From assembly GCA_958477465.1 (NCBI GenBank), contig CAUEFX010000028.1:1-48762 (forward strand): DNA of 48,762 nt. The letters are read 5' to 3'. The notes below the pieces were generated by a model, which did no database searches, was not told where the DNA came from, and saw only the letters and a list, made by a program, of their open reading frames with translations. This DNA comes from an uncultured Bacteroides sp. (lineage in GTDB: Bacteria > Bacteroidota > Bacteroidia > Bacteroidales > Bacteroidaceae). Below are positions 25,392 to 34,231 of this stretch, piece after piece. The position numbers and the translations under genes were made by a program. Positions within the stretch are counted from its first letter, which is position 1; each line of letters starts with the position of its first letter.

Positions 25392-26141
25392 TTAATTAAT
25401 ACGCTTATATTTTGCATAGAAGTAGCACAATGCACAAAAGTGCTTCCATGCCAGACGGGAAAATAGTTTTTTATTCGTGGCGCGTCGCCAGTGATGTATT
25501 ATCGTATATTGCGGAAGATACACGACTTTCCATCCGTGGGCCACAATACGCAGACAGTAGTCGGCATCTTCGGGTCCATAGAAAATCCTCTCATCCAACA
25601 GCCCGATACAGTCGACTACCTCACGGCGAATCATCTGGCAGGCCCCTATCACATAAACCGGTTCAAAGGGAGAGGCGGGTACCTGCAAATCGGACACATG
25701 ACCGGTTATTCTCAGCACATTCTTCACCTTCAGCCATAAGCCGGGAAAAGGCTTGAAGCTATCTTGTATCCGGTTGTTGCCATCTACCAGCCTGCAAGCA
25801 CAAAGCCCCACTTGCGGATGCTCATCCAGATAGGCCTCCAATCCTGAAACCGCGTTTTCATTGGCAACGGTATCATTGTCCAAAAAGAGTATCTTTTGGC
25901 CCTTCGACAGTTCCAGTCCTCTGTTTCGGGCATAAGCCACCCCCCTGTTGCAAGCATTTACGTGCAGGCGCACTTGCGGATAGTTACGGGCGAGGTATTG
26001 ATCCGTACCATCATTCGAACCATTGTCCACGATGATGACCTCCACATCCTCCCGTCTCATGACAGGATGTAGTGAGCGCAGGCATTCTTGCAGATAAGAA
26101 AGCTGGTTCCAAGTGATGATAATAATAGACAACCGTATCAT
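25392..26141 (-). CDS. Glycosyltransferase family 2 protein
   Basis: 249 residues. The GT-A nucleotide-sugar fold begins LSIIIITWNQLSYLQECLRSL, followed by VDNGSNDGTDQYL and the metal-binding region ILFLDNDTVANENA. The acceptor half has FYGPEDADYCLR, typical of rhamnosyl/GlcNAc-type GT2 enzymes. No transmembrane segment, so cytoplasmic or peripheral. It is 4 bp downstream of the radical SAM gene and 3 bp upstream of the GNAT gene. The sugar and acceptor are not predictable. Confidence 0.9.
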   Translation of the reverse strand: MIRLSIIIITWNQLSYLQECLRSLHPVMRREDVEVIIVDNGSNDGTDQYLARNYPQVRLHVNACNRGVAYARNRGLELSKGQKILFLDNDTVANENAVSGLEAYLDEHPQVGLCACRLVDGNNRIQDSFKPFPGLWLKVKNVLRITGHVSDLQVPASPFEPVYVIGACQMIRREVVDCIGLLDERIFYGPEDADYCLRIVAHGWKVVYLPQYTIIHHWRRATNKKLFSRLAWKHFCALCYFYAKYKRIN

Positions 26142-26145
26142 TTTC

Positions 26146-27585
26146 TCAACCGAACAGTTTAATCTTCAGAGCTTTCAGTGCATGTGTAAACTCGCTCCAA
26201 CTGGAGAAACGTTTTAACTGTGTCACAATGAAATGCGGAGAGAGGAAATAGCTGATATTATTATAGAATAAAATACGCTCCATGTCTTTGGAGGTCAATG
26301 AAGGGTATTTCAATATCGATTCGCGCTGCACATCGGTAGGAATATAATCCTTGGTAGACAGCCAGCCGTTTTCTTTGGCCATCGTATAGAATTCCGTACC
26401 GGGAAATGGAGAGACGATATTAAACATGACCTGGTCTACTTTCAATGCTTTGGCTTCGCGTAGCGTATGTTTCAAAGTCTCCTTCGTCTCCAACGGACTA
26501 CTTCCTATCAGGATATTCAGCTTGACAGGAACATGGTACTTCTTCAACCAATTGATGGCTGTGTAAATCTGTTCACTGGTAATGCCCTTTTTGATAAACG
26601 CCAGAATTTCATCGTTGAATGATTCGACTCCCAAGTCGACGTATCGGCAACCGGAGTCTCCCAACATCCGTGCAATTTCTTCTGTTATCGCATCTACACG
26701 TGCCTGACAACCCCAGATAATCCCATATTTTTTCATGATACGGCAAATCTCTCCGGTACGCTTTTCATTCCAGATGAAATTGTCATCCATAAAGCCTATC
26801 GCCTTATATCCCTCTCTGCTTATTTGCGCCACTTCAGCTTCTATACTCTCTATGGAACGGAAAGAGATGAAAGGCTTTTTGCCATGCTCTTTCCGGTATT
26901 CTATTTCTCGGGCGAAAGTAAGCGAACTCGGCACACAATAAATGCAATGGAACGGGCAATTGCGGGAGGTAACCATTGTGGTATAAGGTCCGATCTTCAA
27001 TTTGGGATTGAAGTATCTTCTATCTTGTATAAAATGACGTGCGGGGAAAGGCAATTCGTCCAGCTCTTTCATCAAAGGACGGGAAGGGTTGTTTTTTACT
27101 TTCCCATCTTTCAGGTAGGAGATGCCGGCAATGGAGCTCCAGTCAGCATTTTCTGTAATTGCTTTGGTGAGTTCCAAGACGGTCTGTTCCGGTTCTCCGC
27201 GTACGACAATGTCTTTCTCTCCGACCAGGCATTTGGAAATGAAATATGTCGGGCCGGGGCCCATGAATACGACATAAGCTTTCGGGTTATGTTGCCTGAT
27301 CAACTCCAAAGCCAGCAAATCATTCTCAATGGAAAGATTAACGGCCCAAATATAATAAATGTCGCTATTGTCTTTTTTCAGGAAGTCGGAAAAGGCTTCA
27401 CGAGACTCGCGTTTATAAACAAAATCGCGATAATTGATATCATTGAATCCCTCTTTCTCCAAAAGGGCGACAACGGTCAGCTCGTAAATGTTAGGCGCAA
27501 GATATACCACACGGGTACAACCGGCGGTACGTTCTGCCGGATTTTTTTGGTCGAGTACAGGGGGGATTAAAAAAGTAAGTTTCAT
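26146..27585 (-). CDS. B12-binding-domain radical SAM protein
   Basis: 479 residues from the ATG at 27585, which follows AAGAAGG. An ATG at 27609 overlapping the previous stop would add eight residues. The first 140 residues resemble a cobalamin-binding Rossmann domain (FLIPPVLD, YVVFMGPGPTYF, DIVVRGEPEQTVLEL). The radical SAM core has CPFHCIYC (Cys210, 214, 217) and GFMDDNFIWN, and the C-terminal part is typical of the BchE-like branch. The family acts on lipids, tetrapyrroles or natural products; substrate unknown. It sits between a small membrane protein and a GT2. Confidence 0.88.
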   Translation of the reverse strand: MKLTFLIPPVLDQKNPAERTAGCTRVVYLAPNIYELTVVALLEKEGFNDINYRDFVYKRESREAFSDFLKKDNSDIYYIWAVNLSIENDLLALELIRQHNPKAYVVFMGPGPTYFISKCLVGEKDIVVRGEPEQTVLELTKAITENADWSSIAGISYLKDGKVKNNPSRPLMKELDELPFPARHFIQDRRYFNPKLKIGPYTTMVTSRNCPFHCIYCVPSSLTFAREIEYRKEHGKKPFISFRSIESIEAEVAQISREGYKAIGFMDDNFIWNEKRTGEICRIMKKYGIIWGCQARVDAITEEIARMLGDSGCRYVDLGVESFNDEILAFIKKGITSEQIYTAINWLKKYHVPVKLNILIGSSPLETKETLKHTLREAKALKVDQVMFNIVSPFPGTEFYTMAKENGWLSTKDYIPTDVQRESILKYPSLTSKDMERILFYNNISYFLSPHFIVTQLKRFSSWSEFTHALKALKIKLFG

Positions 27586-27605
27586 GCCTTCTTCTTTATT
27601 TGATT

Positions 27606-28064
27606 TCAAATCGAATCTTCCTTATTTATATGTAGCTCTTCGCGCAACCGCTTTTCGCCCGGTACGCAAAATAAGGAAGCTGTCAAAACTATTAACGCAC
27701 AAAGCAGCCCTGTATTGCTCAAAGTAAGATAATATGTGAGAATATTAATGAGAAGTGCAACTTCCAATATCAACAGACGGATGCTGCTCCAGCTGGAGTA
27801 CAGTTTCAACGCTTCCGGAAAAGAAACCACGTCTATCTTTTTGAGCAGAACCCATGAAAACAACTTTAATGCCAGAGGAACGCAAGAGGCGGCTGCCAGA
27901 ATGCCGACTGTTTCACTGATGTAAGACACCCGCACATTGTCGGCATAAAGCCCGGCCCACTCCATATCGCACTCACCTAAAATAATGATAAGAATGGGAA
28001 GTGCCCAGAATAGAGCATATTCTATTTTAAGTCTAAAGAGAGTCTTTTGTATAAGTTCTTCCAT
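27606..28064 (-). CDS. Four-helix membrane protein of unknown function
   Basis: 152 residues with four predicted membrane helices (around 14-32, 52-73, 95-113 and 118-136) and charged ends, including KRLREELHINKED at the C-terminus. I do not recognise a family. Its stop codon overlaps a possible start of the radical SAM gene (ATGA at 27606-27609), and recR ends 37 bp upstream, so it is part of the same minus-strand unit. Confidence 0.72.
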   Translation of the reverse strand: MEELIQKTLFRLKIEYALFWALPILIIILGECDMEWAGLYADNVRVSYISETVGILAAASCVPLALKLFSWVLLKKIDVVSFPEALKLYSSWSSIRLLILEVALLINILTYYLTLSNTGLLCALIVLTASLFCVPGEKRLREELHINKEDSI

Positions 28065-28101
28065 GATATAAATTCTTTATTATACGGTCCGGTAAATCAT
28101 T

Positions 28102-28719
28102 CTATACAGTTCCGGTAAATACCGTCCGGTTAACAATACTCCTGCCCAATGTCACCTCATCAGTATATTCCAGCTCATCACCTATGGAAACTCCACGTGC
28201 CAATACACTGAGCTTGACACCCATCTTCTCCAGCTTGCGGTAAATGTAGAAGTTGGTCGTATCGCCTTCCATTGTGGTACTTAGGGCCAGTATCACCTCT
28301 TTTATTCCACCTTCAGCTACCCGTTGCACCAAACTGTCTATCTGTAGGTCGCTCGGCCCTACCCCATCCATCGGAGAAATGACACCGCCCAACACGTGAT
28401 ACAACCCGCGGAACTGCTGGGTGGCTTCCACTGCCATCACGTCGCGGATGTTTTCTACTATGCAAACCGTAGAAGCGTCGCGAGCGGGATTCGCACAGAT
28501 CTGACAGGTGTCGGTATCGGATATATTGTGACATATACGGCAATATTTCACTTCGCGTTTCAGGGTGATAATCGAATTTCCAAAGGCTTCGACCGTAGCG
28601 TTGTCCTGCCGTAACAGGTGCAGTACCAGTCGCATAGCGGTTTTTCGTCCGATTCCGGGAAGTTTGGAGAATTCTCCGACTGCCTTTTCAAGCAGAACGG
28701 ATGGATATTGTTGGTTCAT
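28102..28719 (-). CDS. recR: Recombination mediator RecR
   Basis: 205 residues. RecR works with RecO and RecF to load RecA at gaps. The N-terminal helix-hairpin-helix FSKLPGIGRKTAMRLVLHLL, the zinc finger CRICHNISDTDTCQIC and the Toprim domain (CIVENIRDVMAVEATQQF, YHVLGGVISPMDGVGP, EVILALSTTMEGDTT) are all present. It is the first gene of a five-gene minus-strand run whose other members have no known link to recombination. Confidence 0.97.
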   Translation of the reverse strand: MNQQYPSVLLEKAVGEFSKLPGIGRKTAMRLVLHLLRQDNATVEAFGNSIITLKREVKYCRICHNISDTDTCQICANPARDASTVCIVENIRDVMAVEATQQFRGLYHVLGGVISPMDGVGPSDLQIDSLVQRVAEGGIKEVILALSTTMEGDTTNFYIYRKLEKMGVKLSVLARGVSIGDELEYTDEVTLGRSIVNRTVFTGTV

Positions 28720-28797
28720 ATATATAACTCGGTTCTGTAATTCAGCGCAAATATACTCATTGATTTACAGATAGAAAATAATTTGCAAAATAAATCG

Positions 28798-28805
28798 TAT
28801 CTTTG
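28798..28805 (+). promoter_or_regulatory. -7 box of the symporter gene
   Basis: TATCTTTG, 9 bp before the start codon at 28814, so the transcript would be nearly leaderless. Confidence 0.45.
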
Positions 28806-28813
28806 CGCCCGTT

Positions 28814-30289
28814 ATGAGGATATTGGTTACTATTATCTGCTATTTTGCAGCACTGCTTTTGATTGCCCGGCTCACCGGTAGAGGAAAGAAAAGCAGTTCG
28901 GATGCTGCATTTTTCCGGGGAGAGAACCGGTCGCCATGGTACATCGTTTCTTTTGGAATGATTGGTGCCAGTATATCGGGAGTGACATTTGTCTCCGTGC
29001 CCGGAATGGTGCGAAGTATGGATATGACTTATATGCAAACGGTCTTCGGATTCTTCTTCGGCTATTTGGTAGTGGCGCATGTCTTGCTTCCGATGTATTA
29101 CCGGCTCAATCTGACAAGTATTTACAGTTATCTCAGCACTCGGATCGGTGTGCGGACTTACCGTACAGGCGCTTTCTTTTTCCTGCTTTCGCGTATGCTC
29201 GGTACGGCTGCCAAGCTCTATCTGGTTTGCCTTATTCTCCACACGTACGTATTCGGCCACATGGGAGTACCTTTTTGGGCGATTGCTGCCGGTTCGGTGG
29301 CGCTGGTATGGATTTACACCCATAAAAGTGGTATTAAGACCATTGTCTGGACAGATACGCTACAAACATTCTGTCTGATAGCGACACTGATTTCCATTAT
29401 TTTCTTTACGATACAGAAGTTGGATATGGGAGACGGAGGAATTATGACGATGATAACCGATAGTCCGCACAGCCGCATATTCGTATTTGACGACTGGATG
29501 TCGAAACAGAATTTCTTCAAGCAATTCTTAAGCGGTATTTTCATCGTAATCGTGATGACGGGGTTGGATCAGGACATGATGCAGAAGAATCTTTCTTGCA
29601 AGAATCTACGTGAGGCGCAGAAGAACATGTATTGTTACGGATTCTCTTTCATCCCGCTGAATTTTCTGTTTCTGTGTCTGGGCATACTGTTGCTGGCGTT
29701 GGCCGGACAAATGAATCTGACGCTTCCCGAAGTGAACGATGATATTCTTCCTATGTTTGCCACCCAAGGCTATCTGGGGCAAACCGTACTCGTATTGTTC
29801 ACCATCGGTATCATTGCCGCGGCATTCAGCAACTCCGATTCTGCACTGACGGCCATGACTACCAGCGTATGTGTGGACTTGCTCGGAACAGACAGGGATG
29901 TGGAAGAGGTGGCGCTTCGCCGTCGTGGGAAAGTGCATATTATGCTATCCGTCATACTCGTTATTTTCATCTGTCTGGTAGAATCGCTGAAGAGTAAAAG
30001 TGTGCTTGATGCCATCTATATAATAGCATCTTACACTTATGGCCCGTTGTTGGGTATGTTTGCTTTCGGCCTGTTTACCCGGCGCAGAACGCGAGATCGC
30101 TGGGTGCCGTTCATAGCTGTGGCTTCTCCGCTGATATGCTATGCACTCGACCGTTTTGTGATGCAGTGCTATGGATATAAGTTCGGCTATGAGTTGCTTA
30201 TGCTAAACGGAATGCTTACTTTTGCAGGGATGTACGCATTATCGTCAAAAAAAACAAAAAACAAAGAACATGGAAATATCAAATGCTGA
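28814..30289 (+). CDS. Sodium:solute symporter family protein
   Basis: 491 residues of almost continuous membrane helices, about 13, matching the SSS family. Landmarks are FFRGENRSPWYIVSFGMIGASISGVTFVSVPG in the first helices and VLFTIGIIAAAFSNSDSALTAMTTS, where the sodium-site serines lie. The solute is unknown; relatives carry sugars, vitamins or organic anions. The end overlaps the engB start by 20 bp. The conventional N-terminus is kept because the first helix begins at once (MRILVTIICYFAALLLIAR). Confidence 0.9.
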   Translation: MRILVTIICYFAALLLIARLTGRGKKSSSDAAFFRGENRSPWYIVSFGMIGASISGVTFVSVPGMVRSMDMTYMQTVFGFFFGYLVVAHVLLPMYYRLNLTSIYSYLSTRIGVRTYRTGAFFFLLSRMLGTAAKLYLVCLILHTYVFGHMGVPFWAIAAGSVALVWIYTHKSGIKTIVWTDTLQTFCLIATLISIIFFTIQKLDMGDGGIMTMITDSPHSRIFVFDDWMSKQNFFKQFLSGIFIVIVMTGLDQDMMQKNLSCKNLREAQKNMYCYGFSFIPLNFLFLCLGILLLALAGQMNLTLPEVNDDILPMFATQGYLGQTVLVLFTIGIIAAAFSNSDSALTAMTTSVCVDLLGTDRDVEEVALRRRGKVHIMLSVILVIFICLVESLKSKSVLDAIYIIASYTYGPLLGMFAFGLFTRRRTRDRWVPFIAVASPLICYALDRFVMQCYGYKFGYELLMLNGMLTFAGMYALSSKKTKNKEHGNIKC

Positions 30290-30875
30290 ATTTATCATCA
30301 GTAACACGGACGTGAAGAAATGTCCTGCGGGACATCTTCCCGAATATGCTTTTATCGGCCGTTCCAATGTGGGCAAATCCAGCCTTATCAATATGCTGAC
30401 CGGTCGTAAAGGACTTGCCATGACATCGGCTACTCCCGGAAAGACAATGCTAATCAATCATTTTCTTATCAACAACAGTTGGTACATCGTCGATCTTCCG
30501 GGTTATGGCTATGCCCGCCGCGGCATGAAAGGCCAGGAACAGATACGTACCATCATCGAAGATTATATTCTGGAACGGGAACAGATGACCAACCTGTTTC
30601 TTTTGATAGACTCTCGGCTGGAACCGCAAAAGATCGACTTGGAATTTATGGAATGGCTGGGTGAAAACGGAATACCTTTTTCAATCATATTCACAAAGGC
30701 CGACAAGCTGAAAGGCGGACGGTTGAAAATGAACATCAATGCCTATCTGAGAGAACTGCGCAAGCAGTGGGAAGAACTCCCCCCCTATTTTGTTTCGTCA
30801 TCGGAAGACCGGACAGGACGTAATGAAATATTGGATTATATCGAGAGTATCAATAAAGAAGTTAATTCAAAATAA
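30270..30875 (+). CDS. engB: Ribosome biogenesis GTP-binding protein EngB/YsxC
   Basis: 201 residues from the ATG at 30270; an in-frame start at 30222 would add sixteen residues inside the symporter gene. A TRAFAC GTPase needed for 50S subunit assembly. G1 is GRSNVGKS at 30-37, G2 lies in TPGKTMLINHF, G3 is DLPGYG and G4 TKADK. The G5 region SSSEDRTGRNEIL is also recognisable. It overlaps the symporter by 20 bp and is followed after 11 bp by the DUF4923 gene. Confidence 0.96.
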   Translation: MEISNAEFIISNTDVKKCPAGHLPEYAFIGRSNVGKSSLINMLTGRKGLAMTSATPGKTMLINHFLINNSWYIVDLPGYGYARRGMKGQEQIRTIIEDYILEREQMTNLFLLIDSRLEPQKIDLEFMEWLGENGIPFSIIFTKADKLKGGRLKMNINAYLRELRKQWEELPPYFVSSSEDRTGRNEILDYIESINKEVNSK

Positions 30876-30886
30876 AAAAAAGAACA

Positions 30887-31483
30887 ATGAAGAAGTATGT
30901 TTTATCGCTGACAATCATGTCGGCTTTATTGCTCGTGACGACAAACATTCAAGCACAATCATGGGCCGATTTATTTAAAAAGGAAAATATAGAGAAAATA
31001 GTAAGTGCCGTAACCGGCAACAACACGATAGATATGACCGGTACATGGACCTACTCGGGTTCGGCCATAGAGTTTGAATCGGACAATCTCCTTCAAAAAG
31101 CCGGTGGTGCGGCTGCTGCCGCCGTTGCCGAGAACAAACTGAACGAACAGCTTGCCAAAGTCGGAATCAAAGACGGACAGGTAAGTTTCACCTTCAATGC
31201 AGACAGTACTTTCACGAGTACCGTAGGTAAACGTACGATGAACGGGACGTATTCCTATAATACTTCTGCCAAGACAGTGCAGCTGAAGTATTTCAGATTG
31301 TTGAATCTGAATGCTAAAGTAAACTGTACGAGCAGCAGCATGGAGCTATTGTTCAATTCGGATAAGTTGCTGAAACTGATTTCCTTCATATCCAGCAAAA
31401 GCAGCAACACGACTCTGAATGCCATCAGTTCATTGGCTGACAGCTATGATGGAATGATGGTAGGATTCGAATTGAAGAAATAG
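30887..31483 (+). CDS. DUF4923 family lipocalin-like secreted protein
   Basis: 198 residues. The signal peptide (residues 1-24, ending NIQAQ) is followed by a helical leader (SWADLFKKENIEKIVSAV) and a beta-rich domain starting DMTGTWTYSGSAIEFES. An alanine-rich helix (AGGAAAAAVAENKLNEQL) lies between strands. This is the layout of DUF4923, which is confined to Bacteroidota and has no assigned function. It lies 11 bp after engB, probably in the same transcript. Confidence 0.85.
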   Translation: MKKYVLSLTIMSALLLVTTNIQAQSWADLFKKENIEKIVSAVTGNNTIDMTGTWTYSGSAIEFESDNLLQKAGGAAAAAVAENKLNEQLAKVGIKDGQVSFTFNADSTFTSTVGKRTMNGTYSYNTSAKTVQLKYFRLLNLNAKVNCTSSSMELLFNSDKLLKLISFISSKSSNTTLNAISSLADSYDGMMVGFELKK

Positions 31484-31571
31484 AGATATTCTTTACATTC
31501 ATAACTCTATTGCATGTCTCTTTTTTAATACTATTTCGCAATCGTACCGTATTATTTCTAAAAAAAAGCTT

Positions 31572-31579
31572 TACCTTTG
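31572..31579 (+). promoter_or_regulatory. -7 box of the DUF1573 gene
   Basis: TACCTTTG, 25 bp before the start codon at 31605. Confidence 0.5.
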
Positions 31580-31604
31580 TCTTCTGTAAACAATAAAAAA
31601 GAAA

Positions 31605-32003
31605 ATGAGAATGAAAAAGATATTGTTTTTCGCAGTAATGTTAGTGATGGGAATTTGCTATGCATCTGCTCAGAAAGCTCAAATCAAGTTTGACAAGACA
31701 ACTCATGACTTCGGGACATTTTCAGAAAACAGCCCGGTTGTAACTTGTGTATTTACTTTCACCAATATCGGCGACGCTCCTTTGGTGATTCATCAGGCGG
31801 TGGCATCCTGCGGATGTACGGTGCCCGATTATACAAAAGAACCGATTCTTCCGGGAAAGACCGGTACCATTAAGGTAACGTACAACGGAACAGGCAAATA
31901 TCCGGGACACTTCAAGAAATCGATTACCATTCGCACGAACGCCCAAACAGAGATGATGCGTTTGTACATCGAAGGCAATATGAAAGCTAAAGATGCCGAA
32001 TAA
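31605..32003 (+). CDS. DUF1573 domain-containing exported protein
   Basis: 132 residues with a signal peptide ending YASAQ. The mature part is a single Ig-like DUF1573 domain: FDKTTHDFGTFSENSPVVTCVFTFTN, the ASCGCTVPDY cysteine motif and LPGKTGTIKVTYN. The family is common in Bacteroidota; the function is not established. Another start two codons later (31611) is equally possible. It has its own -7 box and ends at a strong terminator, so it is a single-gene unit. Confidence 0.9.
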   Translation: MRMKKILFFAVMLVMGICYASAQKAQIKFDKTTHDFGTFSENSPVVTCVFTFTNIGDAPLVIHQAVASCGCTVPDYTKEPILPGKTGTIKVTYNGTGKYPGHFKKSITIRTNAQTEMMRLYIEGNMKAKDAE

Positions 32004-32025
32004 TAAAAAATAGACAATAAGAGTT

Positions 32026-32057
32026 AAGGAGAATCTTTCGATTCTCCTTTTTTTTTG
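32026..32057 (+). terminator. Terminator of the DUF1573 gene
   Basis: AAGGAGAATC (32026-32035) pairs with GATTCTCCTT (32040-32049), followed by a T-run to 32056. Confidence 0.9.
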
Positions 32058-32118
32058 CTTTCTTTGATGCTTATTTACAAAAAACACAATAACACATTTA
32101 AAATTTTATATGTAAAGT

Positions 32119-34107
32119 ATGAAACAAGAAGAAGACAAATTCACCGGTTTGCCCGAGAATGCGTTCAGGGAATTGAAGCCGGGCGAAGTGTACAACCCAC
32201 TGATGGGACCCGGGAAAAATTATCCGGAAGTAAATGTATGGTCGGTAACCTGGGGTATTACCATGGCCATTCTCTTTTCGGCGGCAGCAGCCTATTTAGG
32301 CTTGAAAGTCGGTCAGGTATTCGAGGCTGCCATTCCTATCGCCATTATAGCGGTAGGTGTTTCGGGAGCGGCCAAGCGTAAAAGTGCGTTGGGAGAGAAC
32401 GTGATCATCCAGTCTATCGGGGCCTGCTCAGGAGTGATTGTAGCCGGAGCTATCTTTACCCTTCCCGCCCTGTACATCCTGCAGGCCAAATATCCGGAGA
32501 TGACCGTTACTTTTATGCAGGTATTTATCAGTTCTCTTTTGGGAGGCGTTCTGGGTATCCTGTTTCTTATTCCTTTCCGGAAATATTTCGTGAGTGATAT
32601 GCACGGTAAATATCCTTTCCCGGAGGCTACGGCAACAACACAGGTGCTTATCTCCGGAGAGAAAGGCGGCAGCCAGGCGAAACCGTTGCTCATGGCTGGT
32701 ATAATCGGTGGTTTGTACGACTTTATCGTTGCCACTTTCGGCTGGTGGAACGAGAACTTTACCACCCGTGTATGCAGTGCCGGCGAGATGCTGGCGGAAA
32801 AAGCCAAATTGGTATTTAAAGTGAATACAGGGGCTGCCGTACTGGGCTTGGGGTATATTGTCGGATTGAAATATGCTTCCATCATTTGTGCCGGTTCATT
32901 GGCTGTATGGTGGATTATCGTTCCGGGAATGTCCATGTTCTGGGGAGACAGCGTGCTGAATGCATGGAATCCCGAAATCACGAGTACCGTAGGTATGATG
33001 AGCCCTGAAGAGATCTTTAAATATTATGCGAAAAGTATCGGTATCGGCGGTATTGCAATGGCCGGTGTGATCGGGATTATCAAGTCATGGAGTATCATTA
33101 AGAGTGCCGTAGGGCTGGCTGCCAAAGAGATGGGCGGCAAAGGGAACGTAGAGAAAAACATGCTCCGCACGCAACGCGACCTCTCCATGAAGATTATCGC
33201 TATCGGTTCCATCATCACATTGGTGCTGATATTCCTTTTCTTCTATTTCGATGTAATGCAGGGCAACTTGCTACATACTTTGGTGGCTATCGTTCTGGTA
33301 GCGGGTATTTCGTTCCTCTTTACCACTGTGGCCGCCAATGCCATCGCTATTGTCGGCACCAACCCGGTATCGGGCATGACGCTGATGACATTGATTTTAG
33401 CTTCCGTTGTGATGGTAGCTGTCGGGCTGAAAGGTCCTTCGGGCATGGTAGCGGCGTTGGTTATGGGCGGCGTGGTTTGTACAGCGTTATCCATGGCCGG
33501 CGGTTTTATCACGGATTTGAAAATCGGGTATTGGCTGGGCAGTACTCCTGTCAAACAGGAAGCGTGGAAATTTCTTGGAACAATCGTTTCTGCGGCTACC
33601 GTAGGCGGAGTAATGATTATCCTCAATAAAACATACGGTTTCACCAGTGGAGCATTGGCAGCACCGCAGGCCAATGCAATGGCTGCCGTTATTGAGCCGT
33701 TGATGAGTGGTGTAGGCGCACCGTGGTTGCTTTATGGCATCGGCGCTATACTGGCCATCGTACTGACTTACTTCAAAGTTCCGGCACTCGCCTTTGCATT
33801 GGGTATGTTCATTCCCCTTGAACTGAATGTTCCTTTGGTAGTAGGTGGAGCTGTCAACTGGTACGTGACAAGCCGTAGCAAAGATGCTTCATTAAATACC
33901 GAACGCGGTGAAAAAGGTACCTTGCTTGCTTCCGGTTTCATTGCCGGCGGTGCTTTGATGGGAGTGGTCAGTGCAGCCATGCGTTTCGGAGGAGTCAATC
34001 TTGTAAACGATGCTTGGTTGAACAATACCTGGTCGCAGGTGTTGGCCCTCGGTGCCTACGCTTTGCTGATTCTTTACTTTATCAAGGCTTCGATGAAGGT
34101 AAAATAA
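32119..34107 (+). CDS. OPT family oligopeptide transporter
   Basis: 662 residues with about 15 membrane helices. The start EVNVWSVTWGITMAILFSAAAAYLGLKVGQVFEAAIPIAI is diagnostic for the OPT family. Members carry oligopeptides, metal-chelate complexes or small thiols; the substrate here is unknown. The gene is followed by a structured 76-bp segment and then a beta-galactosidase gene on the same strand. No signal peptide is needed; it lies in the inner membrane. Confidence 0.93.
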   Translation: MKQEEDKFTGLPENAFRELKPGEVYNPLMGPGKNYPEVNVWSVTWGITMAILFSAAAAYLGLKVGQVFEAAIPIAIIAVGVSGAAKRKSALGENVIIQSIGACSGVIVAGAIFTLPALYILQAKYPEMTVTFMQVFISSLLGGVLGILFLIPFRKYFVSDMHGKYPFPEATATTQVLISGEKGGSQAKPLLMAGIIGGLYDFIVATFGWWNENFTTRVCSAGEMLAEKAKLVFKVNTGAAVLGLGYIVGLKYASIICAGSLAVWWIIVPGMSMFWGDSVLNAWNPEITSTVGMMSPEEIFKYYAKSIGIGGIAMAGVIGIIKSWSIIKSAVGLAAKEMGGKGNVEKNMLRTQRDLSMKIIAIGSIITLVLIFLFFYFDVMQGNLLHTLVAIVLVAGISFLFTTVAANAIAIVGTNPVSGMTLMTLILASVVMVAVGLKGPSGMVAALVMGGVVCTALSMAGGFITDLKIGYWLGSTPVKQEAWKFLGTIVSAATVGGVMIILNKTYGFTSGALAAPQANAMAAVIEPLMSGVGAPWLLYGIGAILAIVLTYFKVPALAFALGMFIPLELNVPLVVGGAVNWYVTSRSKDASLNTERGEKGTLLASGFIAGGALMGVVSAAMRFGGVNLVNDAWLNNTWSQVLALGAYALLILYFIKASMKVK

Positions 34108-34121
34108 TAAATAATAGAGTA

Positions 34122-34197
34122 ATGTGTCTATATGCCAATCGGCCGATCGGCTGCACATCCTGCCGGACGGCAATCCTGTATTGGTATATGGACACAT
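34122..34197 (+). ncRNA. Candidate three-way-junction structured RNA in the GH2 leader
   Basis: Outer stem 34122-34139 pairs with 34180-34197 over 18 positions, including two G-U wobbles (34129/34190 and 34134/34185). Inside lie two GC-rich hairpins with 4-nt loops: CGGCC/GGCTG (34140-34153) and TGCC/GGCA (34161-34172), joined by linkers that both contain ATCC. The whole ends 34 bp before the GH2 start codon. No T-run follows. I match it to no known riboswitch. Confidence 0.45.
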
Positions 34198-34231
34198 CAA
34201 TCATTATTCGAACTTAATAAAATCCATTTTC

